Assembly (NCBI GenBank): GCA_046350455.1 | Contig: JAXMAM010000014.1 | Span: 4,234 to 68,233 of the forward strand | Length of the DNA stretch: 64,000 nt | Origin: CAZXGD01 sp046350455 | GTDB taxonomy: Bacteria > Planctomycetota > Phycisphaerae > Phycisphaerales > SM1A02 | Direction of reading: 5' to 3' | Shown here: positions 43,955-53,422 of the stretch, piece after piece | Position numbering within the stretch: the first letter of the stretch is position 1 | Layout of the letters: each line of letters starts with the position of its first letter | Translations under genes and position numbers: made by a program | Notes under the pieces: model-generated | Database searches by the model: none | What the model was told of the DNA's origin: nothing | The model's input: the letters and a program-made list of their open reading frames with translations, nothing else

Positions 43955-45087
43955 ACGCGCAGCGCGCGTTCGATCCATCCGCCGGCGATCACGCGGGAGC
44001 CGTCGTAGCACACCACCGCCTGGCCGGGAGCCACCGCTGCCTGCGGCTGGTCGAACACCACGCGCAGGTTGGGCGCGCCACCGTGTTCATTCATCACCGT
44101 CTGCATGCGCGCTGGCACTGGGGGCGCGTTGTAGCGGATCTTCACAGTGCAGCCGCGCCACTCCTGGTTGGGCGAGTCCAGCCAGTTGCAGTCCGCGGCG
44201 TGGCATCCAGCCGCCAGCAGCGCTTCGCGCGGGCCAATGGTGATGGTGTTGGCCGCGGCGTCCTTGTCCACTACGTACACCGGCGTGCCCACCGCCACGC
44301 CCACGCCCTTGCGCTGCCCGATGGTGAAGTGCTGGTGCCCCTCGTGCTGGCCAACGATGTGGCCTGAGAGATCCAGCACGCTGCCCGGGCGCAGTGCATC
44401 CGGCGCGCGGCGGCGCACAAAGCCGGCGTAGTCGTTGTCTGGCACAAAGCAGATTTCCTGCGAATCTGGCTTGTCGAACACAGGCAGGCCGCGCTGGCGC
44501 GCCAGCTCCCGGACGTCTGGCTTGCGCATGCCGCCGATGGGCCGCAGCATGCGCGGCAGGCGAGCGCGCGGCGTGCCAAAGAGCACGTAGCTCTGGTCCT
44601 TGTCGGTGTCCAGGCCGCGGCAGAGCGAGAACTCGCCGCATGGCCCACGCAGCACCTGCGCGTAGTGGCCGCTGGCCACGTAGTCGGTCCCCAGCTGTTC
44701 CGCGTAGTCGTGCAGCTTGCCGAACTTCAGCCAGTCGTTGCAGCGCACGCATGGATTGGGCGTGCGGCCAGCGTTGTACTCCCCCACGAAGTAGTCCATG
44801 ATGCGCCCGAACTCGCGCTTGAAGTTCACCACGTAGAACGGGATGCCCAGGTGCGCTGCCACCAGGCGGGCGTCGGCAGCGTCGTTGATGCTGCAGCAGC
44901 CTTGGTGGCCGATCTTGACCGAGCAGGCGGCGGCGGCGGGCGCCACAGCCAGCGGCTGGTCCAGTTCCTCGCCCGGGCTCCCCAGGCGCATGAAGCAGCC
45001 GATGACCTCGTGCCCCTGCTCCTGCAGCAGGGCCGCGGCCACCGAGCTGTCCACTCCGCCTGACATGGCCAGGAGCACGCGGGGCAT
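43951..45087 (-). CDS. mnmA: tRNA-specific 2-thiouridylase MnmA
   Basis: Thiolates U34 of Lys, Glu and Gln tRNAs. The 378-aa protein has the P-loop AMSGGVDSSVAA, GCCSINDAADARLVAAHLGIPFYVVNF, the first catalytic Cys in TPNPCVRCNDWLKFG, ASGHYAQ, DKDQSYVLF, the second catalytic Cys in SQEICFVP and FTIGQRKGVGVA. All are intact. ATG 45087 follows TACGAT (45099-45094, minus strand) by 6 nt, and a 34-bp repeat unit lies 4 bp upstream of that box. An insertion QPLAVAPAAAACSVKIGHQ follows the P-loop region. Confidence 0.95.
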   Translation of the reverse strand: MPRVLLAMSGGVDSSVAAALLQEQGHEVIGCFMRLGSPGEELDQPLAVAPAAAACSVKIGHQGCCSINDAADARLVAAHLGIPFYVVNFKREFGRIMDYFVGEYNAGRTPNPCVRCNDWLKFGKLHDYAEQLGTDYVASGHYAQVLRGPCGEFSLCRGLDTDKDQSYVLFGTPRARLPRMLRPIGGMRKPDVRELARQRGLPVFDKPDSQEICFVPDNDYAGFVRRRAPDALRPGSVLDLSGHIVGQHEGHQHFTIGQRKGVGVAVGTPVYVVDKDAAANTITIGPREALLAAGCHAADCNWLDSPNQEWRGCTVKIRYNAPPVPARMQTVMNEHGGAPNLRVVFDQPQAAVAPGQAVVCYDGSRVIAGGWIERALRV

Positions 45088-45103
45088 CCACAGATCGTAG
45101 GAG

Positions 45104-45137
45104 GAAATTGGTGCCTGGCACGGGTGTCCCTCCTTTC
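45104..45137. repeat. 34-bp repeat unit between mnmA and the RNase HII-like gene
   Basis: Fills the divergent spacer: its GAAA end is 4 bp from the mnmA TACGAT box on one side and its TTTC end 16 bp from the TACCCT box of the RNase HII-like gene on the other. Ends CTCCTTTC. Confidence 0.83.
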
Positions 45138-45167
45138 TGCGGCCAGCATCCCCTACCCTCTGCGCCC

Positions 45168-46246
45168 ATGCCGCTCCTCTACGCGGGCATTGACGAAGCT
45201 GGCTACGGCCCATTGCTGGGGCCGCTGTGCGTAGGTTGCGCGGTGTTTGAGGTGGCGGACGGAGCGGCGGGAAGCGCTGAGCAACCTGCGCCCGGAACGC
45301 ACACCGCGGCCATCGAGCCCCCTGCCTCTGGCGCGCACTTTCACGCGCGGTGTGCCGCGCGCCGAATGATCGCCGCCGCCGGATTGCGGTGGCTGACAGC
45401 AAGAAACTGAAGCCTGGCCAACGACGCTGCCGCGCATCCGCTCACGCACCTGGAGCGCGGCGTGTGGGCGTTTGCGAGCGCCCTGAGCAGCGAGCGCTGG
45501 CACGCAGCCGACGCGGCTGCCACCGCCGCCACCGCCACCTTCAGCACGGACGACGACCTGCTCTCCGCGCTCCACGCACCTGTGCCGCAGGACGCGTTCC
45601 ACACTGCGCCAGTGCCGCTGCCGCTGGCCCATGACGTGGCCCAACTGCGCATCGCGGCTGCCATGCTGCGCGCTGCTGCTGCTGCCGCGGGCGTCCACCT
45701 GCGGGGCTGCGCGTGCGCGCGCTGCCCGCGGCCGAGTTCAACCAGCAGGCTGCGCGCGTGGGCAACAAGGCCACCATCAACTTCATGGCTGCCATGCAGC
45801 ACGTGGAGGCCGTGCGCTGCGCCGCAGCTGCGCGCGGCGTGCCCGCTGTGGTGGCGCTGGACCAACACGGCGGGCGCCGCACCTACGTGGACCCGTTGCG
45901 AACTTCGTTTCCCGAGGCGTCCATCCGCGTGCTGGAGGAGTGCGACACCAGCGCGCGCTACACGCTGGACTTTCCCGCCACGCGCGGCCAGCCCGGGCAC
46001 CAGATGACTGTGTCGTTCCAGCAAGGCGGCGAGGACCAGCACCTGCCCATCGCCCTGGCCTCCATGGCTGCCAAGCTGGTCCGCGAACTGCACATGCGGC
46101 GGCTCAATGCCTTCTTCTCGCAGCACGTGCCAGAGCTCAAGCCCACGGCTGGGTACACGCAGGACGGCCAGCGCTTTTTGGCAGACATTCGCCCGGTGCT
46201 GGACCGCCTGGGGCTCCCGGAAGCTGGCCTGGTGCGTACCCGGTGA
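45168..46246 (+). pseudogene. RNase HII-like protein, broken by three frameshifts
   Basis: From ATG 45168 (8 nt after TACCCT) the first frame gives LLYAGIDEAGYGPLLGPLCVG, the RNase HII N-terminus with Tyr where bacterial enzymes have Arg (DEAGRGP). The frame moves by -1 before RIAVADSKKL (near 45345-45385), by +1 after it (near 45410) into LANDAAAHPLTHLERGVWAF, and by -1 near 45700 into AGLRVRALPAAEFNQQAARVGNKATINF; it then stays open to 46246 through PIALASMAAKLVRELHMRRLNAFF. The order of motifs matches one protein of about 355 aa. All visible residues are otherwise coherent, so either recent inactivation or sequence error. The final segment alone (45713-46246) could be expressed from GTG 45713. 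Confidence 0.7.
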
Positions 46247-46426
46247 GGGCTGCCAGCGCCGCACGCCAGCGCGCGACACCCGAGCGACCCCCGCGCGATC
46301 CCGCGAGCGTCGTCACCCCCCGCCTGCATCCACCCCCACGCGGCGGCACCCCTCGCCAGCGCACGCCTCCCAGGCCGCTGAGCCCCCGCCCAGCCAGCCG
46401 CCGTAACCCCTTATCTGACAAACACA
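46247..46426. other. GC-rich spacer without a gene
   Basis: 180 bp between the RNase HII-like gene and the repeat unit before fusA. C-rich, with runs such as CATCCACCCCCACGC; no open frame with family similarity and no clear hairpin. Confidence 0.5.
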
Positions 46427-46460
46427 TAAAATAGGGACACCCGTGCCAGGCACGAATATT
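46427..46460. repeat. degenerate 34-bp repeat unit abutting the fusA promoter
   Basis: Core ATAGGGACACCCGTGCCAG and GCACGA is intact, but both ends are mutated (TAAA start, ATATT end instead of TTTC). Its last two bases are the first two of the fusA -35 box. Confidence 0.75.
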
Positions 46461-46487
46461 GAATCGCATGGCGGCCTCGGCTATCCT
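46459..46487 (+). promoter_or_regulatory. fusA promoter
   Basis: TTGAAT (46459-46464) and TATCCT (46482-46487) are 17 bp apart, the best two-box sigma-70 promoter in the window. It implies a leader of about 50 nt before the ATG at 46544, with only a weak Shine-Dalgarno-like GGAAC. Confidence 0.65.
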
Positions 46488-46543
46488 TGCGGTTCTTTCG
46501 ACTTTTTGGCCCACGTGCCCCACTCCTGTCCCCGGAACTGAAC

Positions 46544-48658
<2,115 letters not shown>

Positions 48659-48663
48659 GTCAC

Positions 48664-48721
48664 CAGCGCATGGCGCGTGCCCGGCCTTGGCCCGGTGCGC
48701 GCCATGCGCTGCGTTGTTTTT
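48664..48721 (+). terminator. intrinsic terminator of fusA
   Basis: A 14-bp perfect stem (CAGCGCATGGCGCG at 48664-48677 with CGCGCCATGCGCTG at 48698-48711), its loop partly pairing further, followed by CGTTGTTTTT. The next gene's -10 box begins only 7 bp later. Confidence 0.88.
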
Positions 48722-48739
48722 GGGAGGTAGCCTGAAGTC

Positions 48740-50326
48740 ATGGCGGAGCCACAGGAAGGCACCCTCTTCAAGGCCGAGTACGAGCGCGAGCTGGAGGCGT
48801 GGCTGCGCCGCCGGTACGGCTTTCTGCTGGGGGCCACGTTTGCGTGGTACCTGCTCACGCTGCTCATCTCCACTGGCGTGATGCTGGCGCTGCGCTGGTC
48901 GCAGCAGCAGGTGCAGCCGGGGTCGGAGGACTCTGCTCGCCTGGCCGAGGCGCAGCCGCTGAACGCGGTGGCCATCCTGACCACGGTGCTCACGCTGGCC
49001 ATCACCGCGCGCGCGTTCGCCGTGGTGCGGCGCAAGCTGGAGACACGGCAGCAGACCTTGCGCGCGGCCAGCTGGTTCATCGTGCAGGTTGGTGCGGTCA
49101 GCTTTGTGGGAGAGATCGCGCTGGCGCTGGTGAAGGCCGTGGCCGGCTGGACGGGCTTCGCGCAGTTGTTCTTCCTGCATTTTGCAGCGTGCCTGTTCCT
49201 GCCCTGGACGCCGCGCGAGAGCCTGCGGCCCATGTACCCGCTGGCCTCGCTGTTCCTGCTGGAGCTGGTCATCCTGCGCATCCTGGGCGCGCTGTCCACG
49301 GAGGCCATCGTCGGCTATCTGATCAGCCTGCCCTTTGTGCTGCTGCCGGGGCTTCTCATCTGCTGGATCCGCTTGCGGCGCAGGCGGCGCGCGTTCAACC
49401 GCGAGATGGTCACGCGCGGCTACTTCTCCATGCGGCGCGAGCTGAACCAGGCGCGCGCCGTGCAGCTGGCGCTGTTCCCCAAGACCATCCGCGCGGACAA
49501 CCTGCTGTTTGACTTTGCGTATGTGCCTGCAAACGAAGTGGGCGGCGACTTCATCCACGCCAGCGTGGACCGCAAGGGGCGGCTGGACGTGGTGCTGCTG
49601 GACGTCACGGGCCACGGCCTGGCCAGCGCGCTCACGGTGAGCCGCCTGTCTGGTGAGATCGAGCGACTGCTGGCGGAGAATCCGGACATCGAGCCGGCGC
49701 AGGTGCTGCGCATGCTCAACCGCTACGTGAACCTCACGCTGAGCCGGCACAACGTGTACGCCACAGCGCTGGCGCTGCAGGTGGACCCAGCGACAGGCGA
49801 GGTCACCTATGCCAACGCGGGCCATCCGCCTGCGTTCGTGCGCCGTGCTTCGGGCGCGGTGGAGCGGTTCGACAGCACCACCTGGCTGCTGGGCGCTGCG
49901 CCGGACAGCATGTTCGAGCAGGACCAGCTGAACTTCACGCTGGGCCCGCGCGACTCGCTGATCCTGCTGACCGACGGCGTGCACGAGGCGCCCGACCGCA
50001 GGGGCGTCCGCTTTGGCCTGGAGCGCGTGCAGGAATCGCTGAGCAGGACGCCAGAGCCAGAGCGATGGGCGGCGCACCTGGCCAGCGCGGCTGATGGCTG
50101 GCGCAGCCGCATCGCGGATGACGACCTGCTGGTGGCCAGCATTCGCGTACCGCTGGCAGCACCGGCTGCGCCGCGCGCGCGGCCGCGGGCGCTGGACATC
50201 GAGATGGACACAGCGCTGGGCATCGGCATGGCCATGCCTGGCGCTGGCGGCTTTGCGCAGCAGGCGCAGGCGCCGGTGGTGCCTGCCACGCGCGCGCCCG
50301 AGCCTGGGGGCGCGCAGTCGCCGTGA
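48740..50326 (+). CDS. membrane PP2C (SpoIIE-type) serine phosphatase
   Basis: A 528-aa protein with about six N-terminal membrane helices (residues 25-215), a linker LRRRRRAFNREMVTRGYFSMRRELNQARAVQLALFP typical of RsbU/SpoIIE proteins, and a phosphatase domain with ANEVGGDF, VVLLDVTGHGLASAL, TYANAGHPPAF, LILLTDGVHEA and DDDLLVASI, which supply the metal-binding Asp residues. It probably dephosphorylates a STAS antagonist, and two STAS proteins are in the window (15362, 26666), though not adjacent. TAGCCT (48728-48733) is 6 nt before the ATG. The last 50 residues are Ala/Pro-rich. It overlaps ribD by 4 bp (GTGA). Confidence 0.88.
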   Translation: MAEPQEGTLFKAEYERELEAWLRRRYGFLLGATFAWYLLTLLISTGVMLALRWSQQQVQPGSEDSARLAEAQPLNAVAILTTVLTLAITARAFAVVRRKLETRQQTLRAASWFIVQVGAVSFVGEIALALVKAVAGWTGFAQLFFLHFAACLFLPWTPRESLRPMYPLASLFLLELVILRILGALSTEAIVGYLISLPFVLLPGLLICWIRLRRRRRAFNREMVTRGYFSMRRELNQARAVQLALFPKTIRADNLLFDFAYVPANEVGGDFIHASVDRKGRLDVVLLDVTGHGLASALTVSRLSGEIERLLAENPDIEPAQVLRMLNRYVNLTLSRHNVYATALALQVDPATGEVTYANAGHPPAFVRRASGAVERFDSTTWLLGAAPDSMFEQDQLNFTLGPRDSLILLTDGVHEAPDRRGVRFGLERVQESLSRTPEPERWAAHLASAADGWRSRIADDDLLVASIRVPLAAPAAPRARPRALDIEMDTALGIGMAMPGAGGFAQQAQAPVVPATRAPEPGGAQSP

Positions 50327-51446
50327 GCGAGGAAGCGCACGCAGCGCGCGGGGCGCAGGCGGCAGGCGCGGCGCACGCGGCGGGCGCGGCAGGCGCGGCG
50401 CACGCAGCCCAGTGGCTGCCGTGGCTGGAGCGCGCGGCGCGCCTGGCCATGCGTGGGCATGGGCGCGCGGAGCCAAATCCCATGGTGGGCTGCGTGGTCC
50501 TGGACGCGCAGGGAGCCGTGGCCGGCGAGGGCTACCACGCGCGGTGTGGCGGACCGCACGCAGAGGTGGAAGCGCTGCAGCGCGCGGGTGCGCGGGCGCG
50601 CGGCGGGACGGCGGTGGTCACGCTGGAGCCGTGCAATCACACGGGGCGCACGGGGCCGTGCAGCGTGGCGCTGATGAAAGCTGGTGTGGCGCGCGTGGTG
50701 TACGCGTGCACGGATCCGGCTGTGCCAGCGGCGGGTGGCGCAGAGGCGCTGCGCGCGGCGGGCGTGGAGGTGCTGCAGGTGCCGTGCGAGGCCGCGGAGC
50801 GCGTGACAGCGCCCTTCCTGCACCGCGTGCGAACTGGCCTGCCGTGGGTGACGGCCAAGTGGGCGCAGAGCGCGGATGGGCTGCTGGTGGCGCCGCCCGG
50901 GCGGGACCGCTGGATCAGCGGGCCGCGCAGTCGCGCCAAGGTGCATGGCGAACGCGGGCGCGTGGATGTGGTGCTGACTGGGATGGGCACCGTGGTGGCG
51001 GATGATCCGTTGCTCACCGCGCGGTGCCAGCGGCCGCTGCGGCAGCCGCTGCGTGTGGTGTGGGATCCGCGGCTGGAGCTGCTGCTGGGCGCGCAACTGG
51101 TGCGGACCGCGAAGGACTGGCCTGTGGTGGCTGCGTGCCTGCCGGGGGCTGATTATGCGCGTTCGGCGCACGCTGCGCCGCGCTGCGGGCGACTGGTGTG
51201 ACCGTGGTGGAAGCTGCGACCTGCGCGCGCTGCTGCGCTGGCTGGCGGCCGAACAGGGCGCTGAGCACCGTGCTGGTGGAGGCCGGCCCGCGCCTGCTGC
51301 GCGATCTTCAGCGCAGGCCTGGTGAACGACGCGTGGGTCTTTTGTTTCGCCGCGCTCCTTCGGTGACGCGCCCAGCCCTGGCCTTCTCGGCGAGCTTGGC
51401 CTGCGCGAACTCTCCCGCCACCGCTCCGCCGAAGACACCCTCCTGA
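50323..51446 (+). pseudogene. ribD: riboflavin biosynthesis protein RibD, reductase half disrupted
   Basis: The deaminase half is intact: EPNPMVGCVVLD, GPHAEVEAL (catalytic His-Ala-Glu) and LEPCNHTGRTGPC zinc cysteines. The reductase half begins VTAKWAQSADGLL..WISGPRSRAKVH and LTGMGTVVADDPLLTAR, but after about 51150 the frame changes about five times: ALRATGVTVVEAA, DLRALLRWLAAEQG, LSTVLVEAGPRLLR, IFSAGLVNDAWVF and SPRSFGDAPSPGLLGELGLREL lie in different frames. The uninterrupted frame stops at 51201, giving a 292-aa product. The likely original stop TGA (51444-51446) touches repeat cassette C. The N-terminus is an AAGAAHAAG low-complexity repeat of about 25 residues. Sequence error is possible but would be unusually dense. 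Confidence 0.75.
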
Positions 51447-52092
51447 AATTGCGTGCACGGGTGTCCCTACTTCTGAAATTCGTGCCAGGCACTCCTGTCC
51501 CGGGTTTCGATGCCGCCGGTGGAGGCTCGATGGGTGGATGGTGGGTGAAGCCCGCCCTGTCGATGAGCGTGAGGCAGCGAGTGCTAGGGCGATGGCGCGC
51601 GCGGGGGGCGGGTGCAGAGGAGGAGTCGGGTGCAGGCGCGGGACTTGGAGCGGGAGCGGACTCGGGAGCAGGGTCGAAGGCGGACGCCGGCGCAGGAACG
51701 GGAGCGGCGGCGGACGCGGGAGCGAGCGCGGCTGCAGGTCCACCCGCAGCGCTTCGCAGCGGCCGCAGCGCGGGACCGGGGGGCGCGGCGTAGCGGCGTT
51801 GAGCGGAGCGAGGCAGGCTGTGTGCGCACCCCGGTTCGCGGGGCCGCTCCACCTGCCGAGCAATCGCGAAGCCGAGGCGAGGCGGAACCTGGTGGAGCCG
51901 AGCCGTCCGCGGCCGCGCCCCCCGGCCCGCGCGGAGGCCGCGACACGCGGACCCGCGGCGCGCGCTGGCCTGCGGCGCACCCGGACTGGCCCGCGATTCG
52001 GCGCGGGGGCCGCGCCCCGCAGAAAAACCCGGGACAGGAGTGTCAGGCACCAATTTCAGAAAGTAGGGACACCCGTGCCAGGCACCACTTTC
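51445..52092. repeat. repeat-bracketed non-coding cassette C with nested inverted ends
   Basis: The left end has two units (51445-51473, lacking 5 bp of the palindrome, and 51475-51508). The right end has two in mirror order (52022-52057 and 52059-52092). The inner pair is the TCCTGTCCC subtype and the outer pair the GGGTGTCCC subtype, so the ends are nested like one element inserted in another. Inside are a minisatellite-like GCGGGAGCGG stretch at about 51610-51740 and core copy 3. No gene is apparent. The right end overlaps the DUF4340 stop codon. Confidence 0.82.
51755..51950. repeat. core repeat of about 190 bp, copy 3
   Basis: From GCAGCGGCCGCAGCGCGG to GGCCGCGACACG. Differs from copy 2 by a few substitutions (CGGGACCGG for CGGGGCCGG, GCAATCGCG for GCGATCGCG) and one extra G near 51843. 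Confidence 0.82.
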
Positions 52093-53422
52093 ACTGGTAC
52101 GACCTGGCGCGCGCCTGCAGGTCCAGGCTGGCCGGGAACACGCGCAGCACGCCGTCCTGGTTGTCCAGGGCCCACTTGCCGCTGCCGGCCTCGCGCGCCA
52201 CACGCACGGTGGCCAGCGGCGCACCGCCCTCGCCCACCAGCGTGAACACGCCCAGCACGGTGTCATCCGGCGGTGCCTGGAACGCCACCTCGGGCGCACG
52301 CGTCTCAGCCAGCTGCTCCAGCAACCGCCGCACGGCTGGAGCCGCTGCAGGCCCACTCTGCCCATCTGCCAGCCGCATGTTCCACTGGTCCCGCTGCCGC
52401 TCCAGCGTGAACGCTGGCCCAGCCGCCCCACGCGGCGTGAACGACACGCCCTTCACATCCGCTGGATGCGCGTCACATCCACGCGGGTCCACAAAGAACT
52501 GCCGCGGCGGGAAGATGGCCGCCAACGCCTTCACACCCAGCTGCAGCACTGCTGGCCGCCCGTTCACGCGCGCAAATCGCTCCACCGCCCCCTGCGCCAC
52601 CGGCGTGCCCACCTCCACCGTGCTGCTCTCCTTGCCCTGCTGGATCTCCACACCAAGCACGGACGCAGCCAGCCCAAACGCACCCAGGTCCTTGGGTTGA
52701 TCTGCTGCGAACGCATCCGCCTCGGCCCGCGCCAGCGCCTCCAGGTAGCCGCGCACGGCCTCGTCATCCGCGCGGGTCACCAGCGGTGCCACCACCTTCC
52801 AGCGTCCGTCCGCGCGCTCCATCACCCACGGCACAGGGCGCTCGCCACCGTACTTCAGCGAGATGCGCTCCGCCTCGCCGCGCGCTGGCTCATACAGCGC
52901 CATGGAACGCCACTGCCGCGGATCGCCCTCCACCGTGAGCCCGTGCAGCGCCGCGCTCACGCTGGCGATCTGCGGCCGCCCCTCCACGCGCACCCAGGCG
53001 CGCCCCGCCACCGTGCGCCGCCCCAGGAGGATGGTGGTCCGCCCACCTTCCCAGGCCAGCGTGAGCCTGGCCCGCGGGCTGGCCACGCCCAGCGCCTCTG
53101 CCTGGGATGCATCCACTGCGCGCGTGCTCTCCAGCGACGCAGCCACGTCAATGATCTGTCGAATAGCCGCTGCATCTGCTGGATGCTCGTACGGCTCCAC
53201 CTGCACCCAGCCGCCGCGCTCCCGGCGGAACACCAGCGCAGGTCCGTCTGCTGGCGCGTACTCCACGCGGTCCACGCGCTCAATGGGGATCGCTCCATCA
53301 GCAAAGAGCGGCTGACGGCCCGCCACCTCCTGCACGGGGCCAGCTGCAGGCGCCAGCGCCCACCAGCCTGCCAGCGCGGCGCAGGCCGCCACCACCAGCA
53401 TCCACAGGCGTGCTGTGCTCAT
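52091..53422 (-). CDS. DUF4340 domain protein of an ABC/Gld-like operon
   Basis: A 443-aa protein with one N-terminal membrane helix (LWMLVVAACAALAGWWAL) and an exported region of DUF4340 type: FADGAIPIERVDRVEYAPADGPALVFRRERGGWVQVEP, then ATIRQIIDVAASLESTRAVD-like and LLGRRTVAGRAWVRVEG segments. Such proteins accompany GldF/GldG-like ABC-2 permeases in planctomycetes. ATG 53422 overlaps the permease stop by 4 bp. The TGA stop shares two bases with a 34-bp repeat unit. The role is unknown; the operon context suggests an extracytoplasmic partner of the transporter. Confidence 0.8.
   Translation of the reverse strand: MSTARLWMLVVAACAALAGWWALAPAAGPVQEVAGRQPLFADGAIPIERVDRVEYAPADGPALVFRRERGGWVQVEPYEHPADAAAIRQIIDVAASLESTRAVDASQAEALGVASPRARLTLAWEGGRTTILLGRRTVAGRAWVRVEGRPQIASVSAALHGLTVEGDPRQWRSMALYEPARGEAERISLKYGGERPVPWVMERADGRWKVVAPLVTRADDEAVRGYLEALARAEADAFAADQPKDLGAFGLAASVLGVEIQQGKESSTVEVGTPVAQGAVERFARVNGRPAVLQLGVKALAAIFPPRQFFVDPRGCDAHPADVKGVSFTPRGAAGPAFTLERQRDQWNMRLADGQSGPAAAPAVRRLLEQLAETRAPEVAFQAPPDDTVLGVFTLVGEGGAPLATVRVAREAGSGKWALDNQDGVLRVFPASLDLQARARSYQ

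Noticed and set aside
45168..46246. Ordinary rnhB
   Set aside because: The motif is DEAGYGP, not DEAGRGP, and the frame is interrupted three times, so a functional RNase HII call is not supported.
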